Positions 8,328-16,550 are shown, counted from the first letter of the stretch. The stretch is DNA of 35,412 nucleotides from an uncultured Clostridia bacterium (GCA_944341895.1 CALVMB010000001.1:117677-153088), one strand, 5' to 3'. A program made the numbers and translations. Notes: generated by a model not told the origin, from the letters alone.

Positions 8328-8859
8328 TGCTTTGCCCTCCGATCTTCCCGTTGTAGTACTGCACGACCGCGTTCAGCGCGTTTTTGACCGCCTTCGAACT
8401 CTTGGTCGCGCCCGACACGACGTCCGTTCCCTGCACGTCCAGCGAAGAGAGCGGAACGCCGAGGAAGGAATCGTAGAACTTCGCTTCTTCCAGTTTGCTC
8501 ATGTACGTCTCGCTGTTGTCGCCCGCGACGATCTTGTCGACGGCGCCGTCCTTCACATAGACGTACAGCTGCACTTTGCCGCCGAATCCGCCGCCGCCCT
8601 CAGCGAGGAAGGCGTGCACCGTTCCGTCGTCGGATACCGCGTAATACAGCACCGAACCGTTGCCGTATTCCGCACCCTCCTCGTCCGCCATCTTGCTGAA
8701 CGAGGCGCCCGTGTCCTCGGCAAACCGCTCGTAGGTGGATTGCAACGGGTCGACGTAGGTGAGAATGTTGAACACACCGAGGAGCAGGCCGCTGCACAGC
8801 GCGATGGCGGCGAGCACCAGCACGCATTTGAGCATGGGAATGACTTTTGCCTTGTTCAT
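8320..8859 (-). CDS. rnfG: Rnf complex subunit G, covalent-FMN protein
   Basis: 179 residues. RnfG has one membrane helix (about 10-32) and an external FMN-binding domain. The flavinylation motif is DVVSGATKSS, in which Thr152 would carry FMN through a phosphoester bond made by an ApbE-type transferase; no such transferase gene lies in this window. The ATG at 8859 is chosen because it gives the normal short N-terminus MNKAKVIPMLK and overlaps the rnfD stop by four bases (ATGA). A longer open frame upstream is a shadow of rnfD. Confidence 0.95.
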   Translation of the reverse strand: MNKAKVIPMLKCVLVLAAIALCSGLLLGVFNILTYVDPLQSTYERFAEDTGASFSKMADEEGAEYGNGSVLYYAVSDDGTVHAFLAEGGGGFGGKVQLYVYVKDGAVDKIVAGDNSETYMSKLEEAKFYDSFLGVPLSSLDVQGTDVVSGATKSSKAVKNALNAVVQYYNGKIGGQSNG

Positions 8860-10283
8860 CTTCCGCCTCCCATCTCGCGCCGCACGTAATCGAACCCTTC
8901 CAGCAACATGTCTTTGAGCGCCGTATTCGTGACCGTCGCCGAAAACTCGGTGTCGGCGGAAAGGTCGGTCATGCCCGCGATCTCCGAACGCGTCTTGCCG
9001 ACGAACATGGAAAGTTCGGCGACATAGCCCATCGTGTTTTCCTTGACGGGCGAGATATCGCTGATCCGCATCGTGTCGGGATCGATGGTCACGGTGTAGG
9101 CGCGTTCCTGCTCCCACTGCCCGATGAGGAAGGTGCCGCCGATATCCACGACGTATTCGCCCGCCTCGGACACGCGCGCACTGCGCACATACTGATATTC
9201 ATGCGGCTGCGCCGCGAGCACGGGCACGCTGATCGCCAGCGACAGCGCCATGGCAAAGCACAGCCCGCGCATGGACCATTTCATGATCTCGGGCTTGGGC
9301 CTGCCCTTTTTGGTGCACTGTCCGAACCGCACGGGCAGGATGTATTTGTCCATGAGCGGCACGGTGAGGTTCATGATGAGGATGGCGAGCGAGACGCCTT
9401 CGGGATAGGAGCCGAACGCGCGGATGAGCACGGTGAGCACACCCAGCCCGACCGCGTACAGGACGCGGTTGTACCGCCATTTCGGGGAAGTCGCATAGTC
9501 CGTTGCCATGAACACGGCGCCGAACAGCAGGCCGCCCGAAAGCAGTTGCAGCAGGATCTCCGAGGCGCTTTGATAGCAGATGAGCACCATCACCGCCGCC
9601 GTCAGGACATAGACGGCGGGGATGCGCCAGTCGATGACGCGGCGCACGCACAGGTAGACGAAACCGGCGAGCACGGCGAGCGCGCACGTCTCGCCGATGC
9701 TGCCGCCCGTCTGCCCCAAAAAGGATTGCAGGACGTTCGCCCAGTACCCGTCCTTGCCCAGGAACACAGGCAGGAAGGCGTCCGCGCCGCCGCTCAGATA
9801 GGTGGCACCCGCGGCGACGTCCGTGCCCAGCAGGTTTCCGGGGTCCGCGGCGACCATGGACGTCATGGTGCCGGTATAGGCGAGAAGCAGGAACACGCGC
9901 GCGGTGGCGGCGGGGTTGGCAAAGTTCTTACCCAGCCCGCCGAACAGCATCTTGACGAGCACGATGGCAAACACGCCGCCGATGACAGGGATGTACCAGG
10001 GCGCGCGCGGCGGCAGGTTCAGCCCCAGGATGACGCCCGTGACGAGGGCGGAACAGTCGAAGGTGAACGGCTTTTTGCGCGCAAGATTGAAGAGTTGCTC
10101 GGAAAGAAAACAGGTCGCCGTACAGATTGCGACGAGGAGCAGCGCATACAGCCCGAAATACACCACCCCCGCCGCAAGACAGGGCAAAAGCGCGATGAGC
10201 ACGTCGAGCATGGTGCGGCGGACGCTGTCCCCGCTCCCCGCATGCGGCGGCGCGGCAACTTTATACTGCGAGATCTCAGCCAT
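8856..10283 (-). CDS. rnfD: Rnf complex subunit D with an extra C-terminal RnfG-like module
   Basis: 475 residues, against roughly 310-350 for usual RnfD. Residues 1-320 are the standard multi-helix subunit. DVAAGATYL holds the probable FMN-bearing Thr161 (the common motif has SGAT; here the Ser is Ala). GGSIGETCALA (193-203) and ATDYATSP (260-267) are family signatures, and the core ends with the typical LTVPLMDKYILPVRFG. Residues 321-475 are additional: a membrane helix (about 340-358) and a soluble domain ending in DTEFSATVTNTALKDML. This resembles the FMN-binding domain of RnfG, with SG of SGAT replaced by FS. It overlaps rnfC by eight bases and rnfG by four. The core assignment is secure; the nature of the extension is inference. 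Confidence 0.95.
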   Translation of the reverse strand: MAEISQYKVAAPPHAGSGDSVRRTMLDVLIALLPCLAAGVVYFGLYALLLVAICTATCFLSEQLFNLARKKPFTFDCSALVTGVILGLNLPPRAPWYIPVIGGVFAIVLVKMLFGGLGKNFANPAATARVFLLLAYTGTMTSMVAADPGNLLGTDVAAGATYLSGGADAFLPVFLGKDGYWANVLQSFLGQTGGSIGETCALAVLAGFVYLCVRRVIDWRIPAVYVLTAAVMVLICYQSASEILLQLLSGGLLFGAVFMATDYATSPKWRYNRVLYAVGLGVLTVLIRAFGSYPEGVSLAILIMNLTVPLMDKYILPVRFGQCTKKGRPKPEIMKWSMRGLCFAMALSLAISVPVLAAQPHEYQYVRSARVSEAGEYVVDIGGTFLIGQWEQERAYTVTIDPDTMRISDISPVKENTMGYVAELSMFVGKTRSEIAGMTDLSADTEFSATVTNTALKDMLLEGFDYVRREMGGGR

Positions 10284-11565
10284 GGATGCCCCTCTCCTTG
10301 ATCTGTTTTTTTGCCAGTTTTATGCTCTGCGCGAGCAGCCTGCCCGCGGGACACACGTAGGAACAGCAACCGCAGCCAATGCACGCCTGAGCGCCGTAAC
10401 GGACGGCTTCGGCGAGGTCCTTGCGGAACACGGCATCTTCGATAAAGGTGGGCGACAGCCCCATGGGGCATGCCTGCACGCACTTGCCGCAGCCGATGCA
10501 CGGCTGCACGGCGCGGCGGTCGGTTTCCGCCTCGGAAAGGAACAGGAGCGCAGACGTCGTCTTGCCCGCGGCGACTTTGAGGGAGAACACGGGTTCGCCC
10601 ATCATCGGCCCGCCGGACACGATGCGCGCGCAGTCCGCGTCCCCTTCGCACAGCGCGGCGACTTCGCGCAGAAGCGTGCCGTTCTTGACCCACAGGTTCT
10701 GCGGGCGTCCGCACGCCCCGCCCGAAACGGTCATCACGCGGCGGTAACAGGGTTCGCCCCGTTCGACGGCGCGCGCGATCGCGAGCGCGGTGTGCACGTT
10801 GATGACCACGACGCCCGCATCGGCGGGAAGTTTGCCCTCGGGCACCTTTCTGCCCGTGCAGGCGTAGATGAGTTGTTTTTCGGCGCCCTGCGGATAGCGG
10901 GTGCGCAGGGGGCGCACCTCGATCTCTTCCCCGCACGCCCCGCGCAGGGCGGCGATCGCTTCGGGCTTGTTCTTTTCGATGCCGACGACCGCCCGCTTCG
11001 CGCCGCAGGCGAGCAGCGCCAGCCGCACCCCCTGCACCGCCTCTTCGGTGTATTCGCGCAGGATGCGGTCGTCGCAGGTGATGTACGGTTCGCATTCGGC
11101 GGCGTTGAGCACCAGCACGTCCGCCCTGCCGCGCACGTCCAGTTTGGCGGCGGTGGGGAATCCCGCCCCGCCCATGCCGACGATGCCCGCCTCCGCGATG
11201 CGCGCGAGCACGCTCTCGGGCGTGCGTTCGGAGAGCGGCGGAAGCGAGACGCATTCGTCGGTAAAGTCGTTTTCCAAAAGAATGTGATCGGTCTTTTTGC
11301 CCGACGGGGAAATGTGCCCGACCACGCCGCGCACGGTGCCCGCCGCGGGAGCAAAGACGTTGGCGGAGATCCTGCCCGCCGCCCGCGCGACGATCTGCCC
11401 GCGCAGGACGCGCTCCCCCGCCTGCACGCAGGGCACGGCGGGCGCGCCGATGTGCCGGTCGAGCGGGAGATAAAATTGCTGCGGCTCGGGGCAGACGCCG
11501 ATCGCGCACGACGCGGCGCGCTCCTTACACCCGTGCGGGTGAACCCCTCCCGAAAAATATGCCAA
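10276..11565 (-). CDS. rnfC: Rnf complex subunit C, NADH-binding subunit
   Basis: 429 residues. RnfC carries FMN and two 4Fe-4S clusters and exchanges electrons with NAD+. Seen motifs are GGVHPHGCKE (6-15), the NADH/FMN-site glycine loop GMGGAGFPTAAKL (130-142), LNAAECEPYITCD (153-165), and two cluster motifs CIGCGKCVQACP (356-367) and CIGCGCCSYVCP (395-406). The start is TTG at 11565: a strong GAGGGGAG lies seven bases upstream and the protein then begins with AYFSGGVHPH as in relatives. The ATGs at 11628 and 11622 have no ribosome site and lie at or upstream of the predicted transcription start. It is the first gene of the rnf operon. Confidence 0.95.
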   Translation of the reverse strand: MAYFSGGVHPHGCKERAASCAIGVCPEPQQFYLPLDRHIGAPAVPCVQAGERVLRGQIVARAAGRISANVFAPAAGTVRGVVGHISPSGKKTDHILLENDFTDECVSLPPLSERTPESVLARIAEAGIVGMGGAGFPTAAKLDVRGRADVLVLNAAECEPYITCDDRILREYTEEAVQGVRLALLACGAKRAVVGIEKNKPEAIAALRGACGEEIEVRPLRTRYPQGAEKQLIYACTGRKVPEGKLPADAGVVVINVHTALAIARAVERGEPCYRRVMTVSGGACGRPQNLWVKNGTLLREVAALCEGDADCARIVSGGPMMGEPVFSLKVAAGKTTSALLFLSEAETDRRAVQPCIGCGKCVQACPMGLSPTFIEDAVFRKDLAEAVRYGAQACIGCGCCSYVCPAGRLLAQSIKLAKKQIKERGIHG

Positions 11566-11572
11566 AAAAATT

Positions 11573-11580
11573 CTCCCCTC
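11573..11580 (-). promoter_or_regulatory. Ribosome binding site fixing the TTG start of rnfC
   Basis: GAGGGGAG on the minus strand, seven bases before TTG at 11563-11565. It decides the start because neither nearby ATG has such a site. Confidence 0.75.
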
Positions 11581-11605
11581 CTGCCCGTCTCGGACCTCGA
11601 AACTC

Positions 11606-11620
11606 GCGCAAAACTTGCGC
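11606..11620. promoter_or_regulatory. Operator-like dyad at the start of the rnf transcript
   Basis: GCGCAA and TTGCGC form a perfect 6-base inverted repeat separated by AAC. It lies at about +3 to +17 relative to the predicted rnf start, where a repressor would block transcription. The binding factor is unknown and the short arms could be chance. Confidence 0.35.
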
Positions 11621-11629
11621 ATTGCCATA

Positions 11630-11658
11630 ATTTTACCACATTTTCCCGCCGCTGTAAA
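11630..11658 (-). promoter_or_regulatory. Promoter of the rnf operon
   Basis: TTTACA (11653-11658), a 17-base spacer ending in TGG, and TAAAAT (11630-11635), an extended -10. Start is expected near 11623, giving a leader of about 58 bases before the TTG of rnfC. The rnf genes can therefore be expressed independently of the TSUP genes upstream. Confidence 0.7.
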
Positions 11659-11690
11659 GGTTTTGCCGCGCTTTTCCGACAAAAAGCACG

Positions 11691-11793
11691 CATGCGCAGT
11701 GCCTGCAAGCGAACGCGGCGCGCGGCATGCGCAGTGCCTGCAAGCGAACGCGGCGCGCGGCATGCGCAGTACCTGCAAGCGAACGCGGCGCGG
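11691..11793. repeat. Three tandem 35-bp repeats upstream of the rnf promoter
   Basis: Units are 11691-11725, 11726-11760 and 11761-11793. The first two are identical; the third has one substitution and lacks two bases. Each unit begins CATGCGCAGTGCCTGCAAGC and ends with a CG-rich stretch (ACGCGGCGCGCGG). The array sits between the stop of the second TSUP gene and the rnf promoter, 33 bases from the -35 box. There are no spacers, so this is not a CRISPR array. Confidence 0.9.
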
Positions 11794-11798
11794 CATGT

Positions 11799-12179
11799 TC
11801 ACCGCTTTGCCGCAAGTGCGGCGCGGAGCGCCGAGACCATCTGCCAGACGGCGAGCAGGCAAAGAAACACGCCGAATCCCGTGCGCAGCGCGCCCGACGA
11901 CATGCCCTGCACGAACAGGCTGCCAGGCACGGACAGCGCGACGGCGGGAACGACGGTCCACAGAATGCCGCGGGTGTCGAGCAGGCCGTTGCGGGCGTGC
12001 GTGCGCAGCGAGACCGCCGCCATGGGCAGAAACGAGAGCAGGTTCACCGCCTGCGCGAGGTGCTGGGGAACGCCGCACAGCACCGTGAGGATGGGGATGA
12101 GCACGGTGCCGCCGCCCATGCCCATGCCTCCCAGCACCCCGCCCGCCAGTCCTGCCAGAAGCCAGACAAGAAATCGCAT
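11799..12179 (-). CDS. Half-size TSUP (TauE/SafE) transporter, second of a pair
   Basis: 126 residues, about half of a full TSUP permease (around 250). TSUP proteins move sulfite, sulfonates or other small organic anions across the membrane, and full ones contain two similar halves. This one has the half signature AGLAGGVLGGMGMGGGTVLIPIL (written here in part: GGVLGGMGMGGGTV at about 13-26) followed by hydrophobic segments and the PGSLFVQ turn. It starts 10 bases after the companion gene's stop. The two probably assemble as a heterodimer or hetero-oligomer. The 3' end abuts the tandem repeats. Substrate is unknown. Confidence 0.82.
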   Translation of the reverse strand: MRFLVWLLAGLAGGVLGGMGMGGGTVLIPILTVLCGVPQHLAQAVNLLSFLPMAAVSLRTHARNGLLDTRGILWTVVPAVALSVPGSLFVQGMSSGALRTGFGVFLCLLAVWQMVSALRAALAAKR

Positions 12180-12189
12180 CCGTTTTTCC

Positions 12190-12555
12190 TCACACGATCA
12201 TCTTGATGCCCGCGGCAAACATGACGGCGGCGAACACCGCCGTCGCCGCGGCGGGCGAGATGCGGTTGAGAAACTGCGCGCCCAATACGCCGCCCGGAAG
12301 CACGCCCAAAGTCACCGCGAGAAAGAGTTCGAGGTCGAACTGACCGTGCAGAAGATAGACGACGGCGCTCGCCAGGCTGACGGGCAGGATGACAAGGATG
12401 GCCGTCGCGTGCGCGACAAGGGGCGGCTTGCCCGCCGCCGTCAGGAGCGGCACCACGAGCATCCCTCCGCCGCCGCCGAAGATCCCGTTGACCGCGCCCG
12501 CCGCCGCCCCCGCGGCGGCAAGAAGCATTCTCCGCCTGTGTTTTTGCGACTGCAT
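12190..12555 (-). CDS. Half-size TSUP (TauE/SafE) transporter, first of a pair
   Basis: 121 residues. After a basic start (MQSQKHRRR) comes the glycine-rich half signature AGAVNGIFGGGGGMLVVPLL at about 19-38, then three further hydrophobic stretches and the LGVLPGGVLGAQFLNRI turn typical of TauE/SafE halves. The ATG follows GGAGGAGAGAA, a strong ribosome site. It is not a frameshifted full-length gene: the downstream half has its own start codon and a complete N-terminal signature. Only a weak promoter candidate is visible upstream in 12556-12751. Confidence 0.85.
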   Translation of the reverse strand: MQSQKHRRRMLLAAAGAAAGAVNGIFGGGGGMLVVPLLTAAGKPPLVAHATAILVILPVSLASAVVYLLHGQFDLELFLAVTLGVLPGGVLGAQFLNRISPAAATAVFAAVMFAAGIKMIV

Positions 12556-12667
12556 TTCTCTCCTCCTCCGCGCGGCACTCGCGCCGCGCTTTTGCTTTTC
12601 GTCCCTTTCAGTTTGCGTGAATGCGCAAAAAATAATGAAAATTTCATCGTTTTTTCAGCGGTATCGC

Positions 12668-12696
12668 TTGCTTTTCATTGCCGTTTATATTAAAAT
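12668..12696 (+). promoter_or_regulatory. Promoter of the giant lipoprotein gene
   Basis: TTGCTT (12668-12673), a 17-base spacer and TAAAAT (12691-12696). Start near 12703 gives a leader of about 50 bases with AAAGGTG just before the ATG at 12752. Confidence 0.6.
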
Positions 12697-12751
12697 GAGA
12701 TAGTACGATTTGCAAAGATTGGTACCTCATAACTTTGCTGAAAGGTGTTCT

Positions 12752-15700
12752 ATGGCTAAACGCAAACAAAACAGAAAACTGAGAATCACGACGTTGCTCC
12801 TCACTCTCCTGCTCCTGCTCTCGTTCAGCGCGCTGGTGTTTACGGCGTGCTCGAAAGAGGAAGAGACCGAAGAAGAGACGACGACCGCAAAGACGGATAC
12901 CCAGACTTTCCCGAACGCGGACTTCGAGTACTTCGACGACAATTCCGAGACCTACCGCATCGCGTCTGCCGACAGTTGGACGAGCGGTACCGTCTCCAAC
13001 GGCGACGTAAGCGCAAGTTCCTCGGTCGCAAAATCGGGCATCGTCGATACCTCCTTCGACTGGAGCGAGTTCGTCACCGCCTATAACGAGTACAAGCGTT
13101 ACAGCGAGATGGACGAGGACGACCCCGAACTCGAGGACGCGAAGTACTATACGGACATCGATAATTATTACGATATCCCCGGCTGGGACGTCGCCAAAGC
13201 GGGCCTTGCCGACGGCGAGGATTCCAATTCCCTGACCGACGAGCAGATCTCGGCGGCGGCGAAAGCGGTCAACCCCGGCGTGCACTGGGCAAACGATTCC
13301 GACGCGGAAAAGACGACCGAGGACAAGGGAAGTTCGGTGCTGATGCTGCACAACTACCGTACCAACGGATACGGCACGGCGGCAAAGTACACCTCTTCGA
13401 GCATCACCCTCTCGGCGGGCACGGCGGCGTCCGTTTCCGTCTGGGTCAAGACCGCGGGCCTCTATTATAATGACGAGACCGCCGTTGCGGGCGACCGCGG
13501 CGCGTTCATCGAGATCAGCCCGTCCGTGGGCGGCTCGACGCAGGATTCCATCCTCGTGCGCAACATCGACACGCAGACGCAGAACGCCGCAGGCGACAAC
13601 AACGGCTGGGTGGAATACACCTTCTATATCAAAGCCGCGACCTATTCGGATACGACGTTCACCGTCATCCTCGGGCTGGGCAGGCAGGCGGAAGGCATCA
13701 CCGCAAACTATTACGAATACGTGCAGGGCTATGCGTTCTTCGACGACCTCACCTACAAGGTGATGACGGGCGGTGAATACGCGGATGCGACGGCGGACGT
13801 GACCGCCGCGCAGAACATCGCGCTCGACCTCTCCTTCGGCAGCGACGACGCGAAGTTCAACGCCTCCGACGTGACCGACAGAAAATTCGCCTACGACCTC
13901 GACGCGCTGACGGCGGACAAACTGACGCTGACAAATACCGCAGGCATCGTACAGCCGACCTCGGAAGAGCAGGCGCTGGAGACGACGACGTTTGCGACCT
14001 ACTTCAAGAACGTGCCCGCCGCGCAGTCCATGATCAACTCGCAGGCGCTCGACCTCAGCCTTTCCGGCTATGCCGCGCTCGCCGACATCCAAAGCAACAC
14101 GACGTATGCGACCGCACTGCAGGACGGATTGGAAAAACTCGGCGACCTGCCCTTCTATGACGGCGACAACATCCTGCTCCTGTACAGCAGCAAGGGTCTG
14201 CCCTACACCGCGGAAGTGACCAACGACAATGTGGGCGGAAACCTGTTCACCGTGGCGGAAGACAGCTACCTGCTCGTGAGTTTCTGGGTCAAGACTTCCG
14301 ACCTGAACGGCGGCACGGGCGCGACCGTGACGCTGGTGGACGCGAAAAACGAATCCAACGTCATCGGCGCGGTGGACACCTCCACGCTGACGGGCGTCAA
14401 CCTCAAAGACGATTACTCCGACGAACGCGAAGACATCTACGACGGCTGGCAGCAGTGCAGTTTCTTCGTTTCCAACACCACGGACGACGAACTGACCTTC
14501 TCTTTGAAATTCTCCTTCGGCCCCACGACCTTCACGGACAAGACGCTCAACGACTATACGCCCGGCTATGCGGCGTTCACGGCTCTGCGCACAGCGCAGG
14601 TCAACGAGGACGAATACGCCATCCTTTCCACAGGCACCTATGCCGTTTCCGCTTCGCTGGCGGGCGACGCATACACCTCCTCCACCGTCTTTGACGAAGT
14701 CGCCTACACCGACGAAAAGGTCATCGAGACGGACATCGCCGATCTGCGCAACTACGACGGCGTGTACGGCGGAACGACGTATGTCGGCGGCGAAACCATC
14801 TCGGGCGTCAACAAGAACGCGGCGGCGGGGCTGCTGAACAAGAAATACGCGGCTTCGTACACCAACGGCGAATGGCTGGAAGTGCTGCAGGCGAACTTCT
14901 CCTTCGCCGGCGCGCTGACCGATTCGCTGTGGGCGCAGATCTTCGGCAACGACTGCACGCAGCCCCTGCTCATCGCCAACACCGTCGAACAGTCCTACGG
15001 CTTCATCGGGCTGGGGGCCTCCTCGTTTGCGAGCAGTTCCTATTCCATGCTGACGCTTCGCGTCAAACTGAGCGCGGGCGCGACGGCGAACATCTACCTC
15101 ATCGATACGACGGCGCCCGACGATTCGGAAGATTCGTTCGGCACCGAGAAACAATACGTCGACAGCATCGCGCATGAGACGGGCGTCTCCTACCGCTACA
15201 ACAAGGACGGCGACGTGGTCAACCTCGATCCCGACGACGACCTGTACGGTTCGGAAAACATCCTCTTCCACAGGCAGGACAACGGGCTGTGGACGAAGAG
15301 TTCCAAGGACGACGGCGAATACTTCGCCAACCTGAAGAACTACGAAAAGGACAGCGACGGCAACCTGCTCAACAACAACGGCGAGATCGTCTATTACCTG
15401 TCCGACGGAACGTATTACCGCTATAAGGACGCCGATTCCGACAAATATTCGGTCGCCGTCAAAGACTTTGCGGACGCGGGCATCGACCTTGCGGGCGCGC
15501 TGTTGCAGGATGCGACCAGGCATGAACTCAGCCGCACGATCACCAACGATACGAACGACGTTTCCGGCTGGATCTATGTGAACTTCTTCATTTCGGGCGG
15601 CGACGAGAGCAAGTCCTATCTCCTGGAAGTGTGGTCGGGCGACCGCACAGGCGAGACCAAAAACGCCGCGGACAGTTTCGTGATCTTCGACGTCGTGAAC

Positions 15701-16474
15701 TACGGCACGCTGGACGAGACATCCTTCAACAACCAGGTCGACGACCAGTTGACGGCGATCGCCGAATCGCTCGGCTATGAAGACGCGGACGCGCTCAAAG
15801 ACGCGTATGACGCCGATCCCGCCGCATTCGTGAACGGCATCACCAAGAACAGCGCGGGCGACACCGTCGACAACGCGGGCGAGTTGGTGTATTACCACTT
15901 CTCGCTGTACGACGACGACAGTTACAACTCGTACGACGCCGATCATTCGACCTCCACGGTGGACCCCTACTCCGAGTATGATCCCTCCGCGTATTCCGAC
16001 AAGGTTGCCTACCTCGCGCGCAATTATGTTGAGAACGGCACGCAGTATTACGACACGTTCATCAACTTCGCGGCGAGCGAGATCACCGTATCGACCACGA
16101 CCGAGGACGAGACCACCGAGGAAACGACGGACGACACGACACCCGGCTACAACGTGTGGCTGCTGACGGCTTCCATCGTTCTGGCGGCGGCGCTCATCTT
16201 CACGCTGCTGGCGATGCTCGGACGCAAACTGTTCTCCAACATCCGCAAAAAGTCGGTGCAGAAAGTCAAACCGATGTACAGCAACACGCGCGACATTTAT
16301 ATCCGCAAACTGCGCCAGGAAGAGGCAGAACGCGAACCCGAAGAAGAGGACGAAGACGAACTTTCCGAAGAAGATCTCTACAACGAGCAGCCGCTCGGCG
16401 AAGAGATGGAAGAAGGATCCGAAACGCCCGCTTCCGACGACGAGCAAAAGCCCTCGGATGACGGACAGAACTGA
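12752..16474 (+). CDS. Giant surface lipoprotein with C-terminal membrane anchor, function unknown
   Basis: 1240 residues; no family recognised. An N-terminal basic-hydrophobic signal ends in FTAC, so Cys33 is the likely lipidated residue. Three stretches (about 190-335, 490-630 and 740-980) share a beta-rich pattern. Each has a VWVKT/FWVKT/LRVKL strand, an aromatic W-x-(E/Q/Y) strand (GWVEYTFYI, GWQQCSFFV, GWIYVNFFI), and for two of them a later FDDLTY or FDVVNY strand. This suggests repeated jelly-roll, carbohydrate-binding-like domains. Near 1132-1160 is a membrane helix (LLTASIVLAAALIFTLLAML) followed by basic RKLFSNIRKK and a strongly acidic cytoplasmic tail of about 70 residues. The ATG at 12752 follows AAAGGTG. 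It is transcribed alone, between its promoter and the terminator at 16502-16536. Confidence 0.85.
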   Translation: MAKRKQNRKLRITTLLLTLLLLLSFSALVFTACSKEEETEEETTTAKTDTQTFPNADFEYFDDNSETYRIASADSWTSGTVSNGDVSASSSVAKSGIVDTSFDWSEFVTAYNEYKRYSEMDEDDPELEDAKYYTDIDNYYDIPGWDVAKAGLADGEDSNSLTDEQISAAAKAVNPGVHWANDSDAEKTTEDKGSSVLMLHNYRTNGYGTAAKYTSSSITLSAGTAASVSVWVKTAGLYYNDETAVAGDRGAFIEISPSVGGSTQDSILVRNIDTQTQNAAGDNNGWVEYTFYIKAATYSDTTFTVILGLGRQAEGITANYYEYVQGYAFFDDLTYKVMTGGEYADATADVTAAQNIALDLSFGSDDAKFNASDVTDRKFAYDLDALTADKLTLTNTAGIVQPTSEEQALETTTFATYFKNVPAAQSMINSQALDLSLSGYAALADIQSNTTYATALQDGLEKLGDLPFYDGDNILLLYSSKGLPYTAEVTNDNVGGNLFTVAEDSYLLVSFWVKTSDLNGGTGATVTLVDAKNESNVIGAVDTSTLTGVNLKDDYSDEREDIYDGWQQCSFFVSNTTDDELTFSLKFSFGPTTFTDKTLNDYTPGYAAFTALRTAQVNEDEYAILSTGTYAVSASLAGDAYTSSTVFDEVAYTDEKVIETDIADLRNYDGVYGGTTYVGGETISGVNKNAAAGLLNKKYAASYTNGEWLEVLQANFSFAGALTDSLWAQIFGNDCTQPLLIANTVEQSYGFIGLGASSFASSSYSMLTLRVKLSAGATANIYLIDTTAPDDSEDSFGTEKQYVDSIAHETGVSYRYNKDGDVVNLDPDDDLYGSENILFHRQDNGLWTKSSKDDGEYFANLKNYEKDSDGNLLNNNGEIVYYLSDGTYYRYKDADSDKYSVAVKDFADAGIDLAGALLQDATRHELSRTITNDTNDVSGWIYVNFFISGGDESKSYLLEVWSGDRTGETKNAADSFVIFDVVNYGTLDETSFNNQVDDQLTAIAESLGYEDADALKDAYDADPAAFVNGITKNSAGDTVDNAGELVYYHFSLYDDDSYNSYDADHSTSTVDPYSEYDPSAYSDKVAYLARNYVENGTQYYDTFINFAASEITVSTTTEDETTEETTDDTTPGYNVWLLTASIVLAAALIFTLLAMLGRKLFSNIRKKSVQKVKPMYSNTRDIYIRKLRQEEAEREPEEEDEDELSEEDLYNEQPLGEEMEEGSETPASDDEQKPSDDGQN

Positions 16475-16501
16475 TCGGAAACAATGAAACAATAAACGCT
16501 G

Positions 16502-16536
16502 ACCGCCCCGCATGCATGTGCGGGGCGGTTTTATTT
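16502..16536 (+). terminator. Terminator of the giant lipoprotein gene
   Basis: ACCGCCCCGCA pairs with TGCGGGGCGGT, followed by TTTATTTT, 27 bases beyond the stop codon. Confidence 0.85.
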
Positions 16537-16550
16537 TGCTGATCCGATTT

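Noticed and set aside
11691..11793. CRISPR array
   Set aside because: The units are directly adjacent without spacers, only three exist and no cas gene is nearby.
10276..12078. A 600-residue form of RnfC reading through the tandem repeats and into the TSUP gene
   Set aside because: The extra N-terminal part has no family match, covers the rnf promoter and overlaps another gene. The TTG at 11565 with its ribosome site gives the normal protein.
12644..16513. A 1289-codon open frame on the minus strand opposite the giant lipoprotein gene
   Set aside because: It mirrors the whole coding frame of the plus-strand gene, as happens when GC-rich codons lack stop complements. The plus-strand product has a signal peptide, ribosome site, promoter and terminator; the antisense product has none of these and an arginine/valine-rich, low-complexity look.
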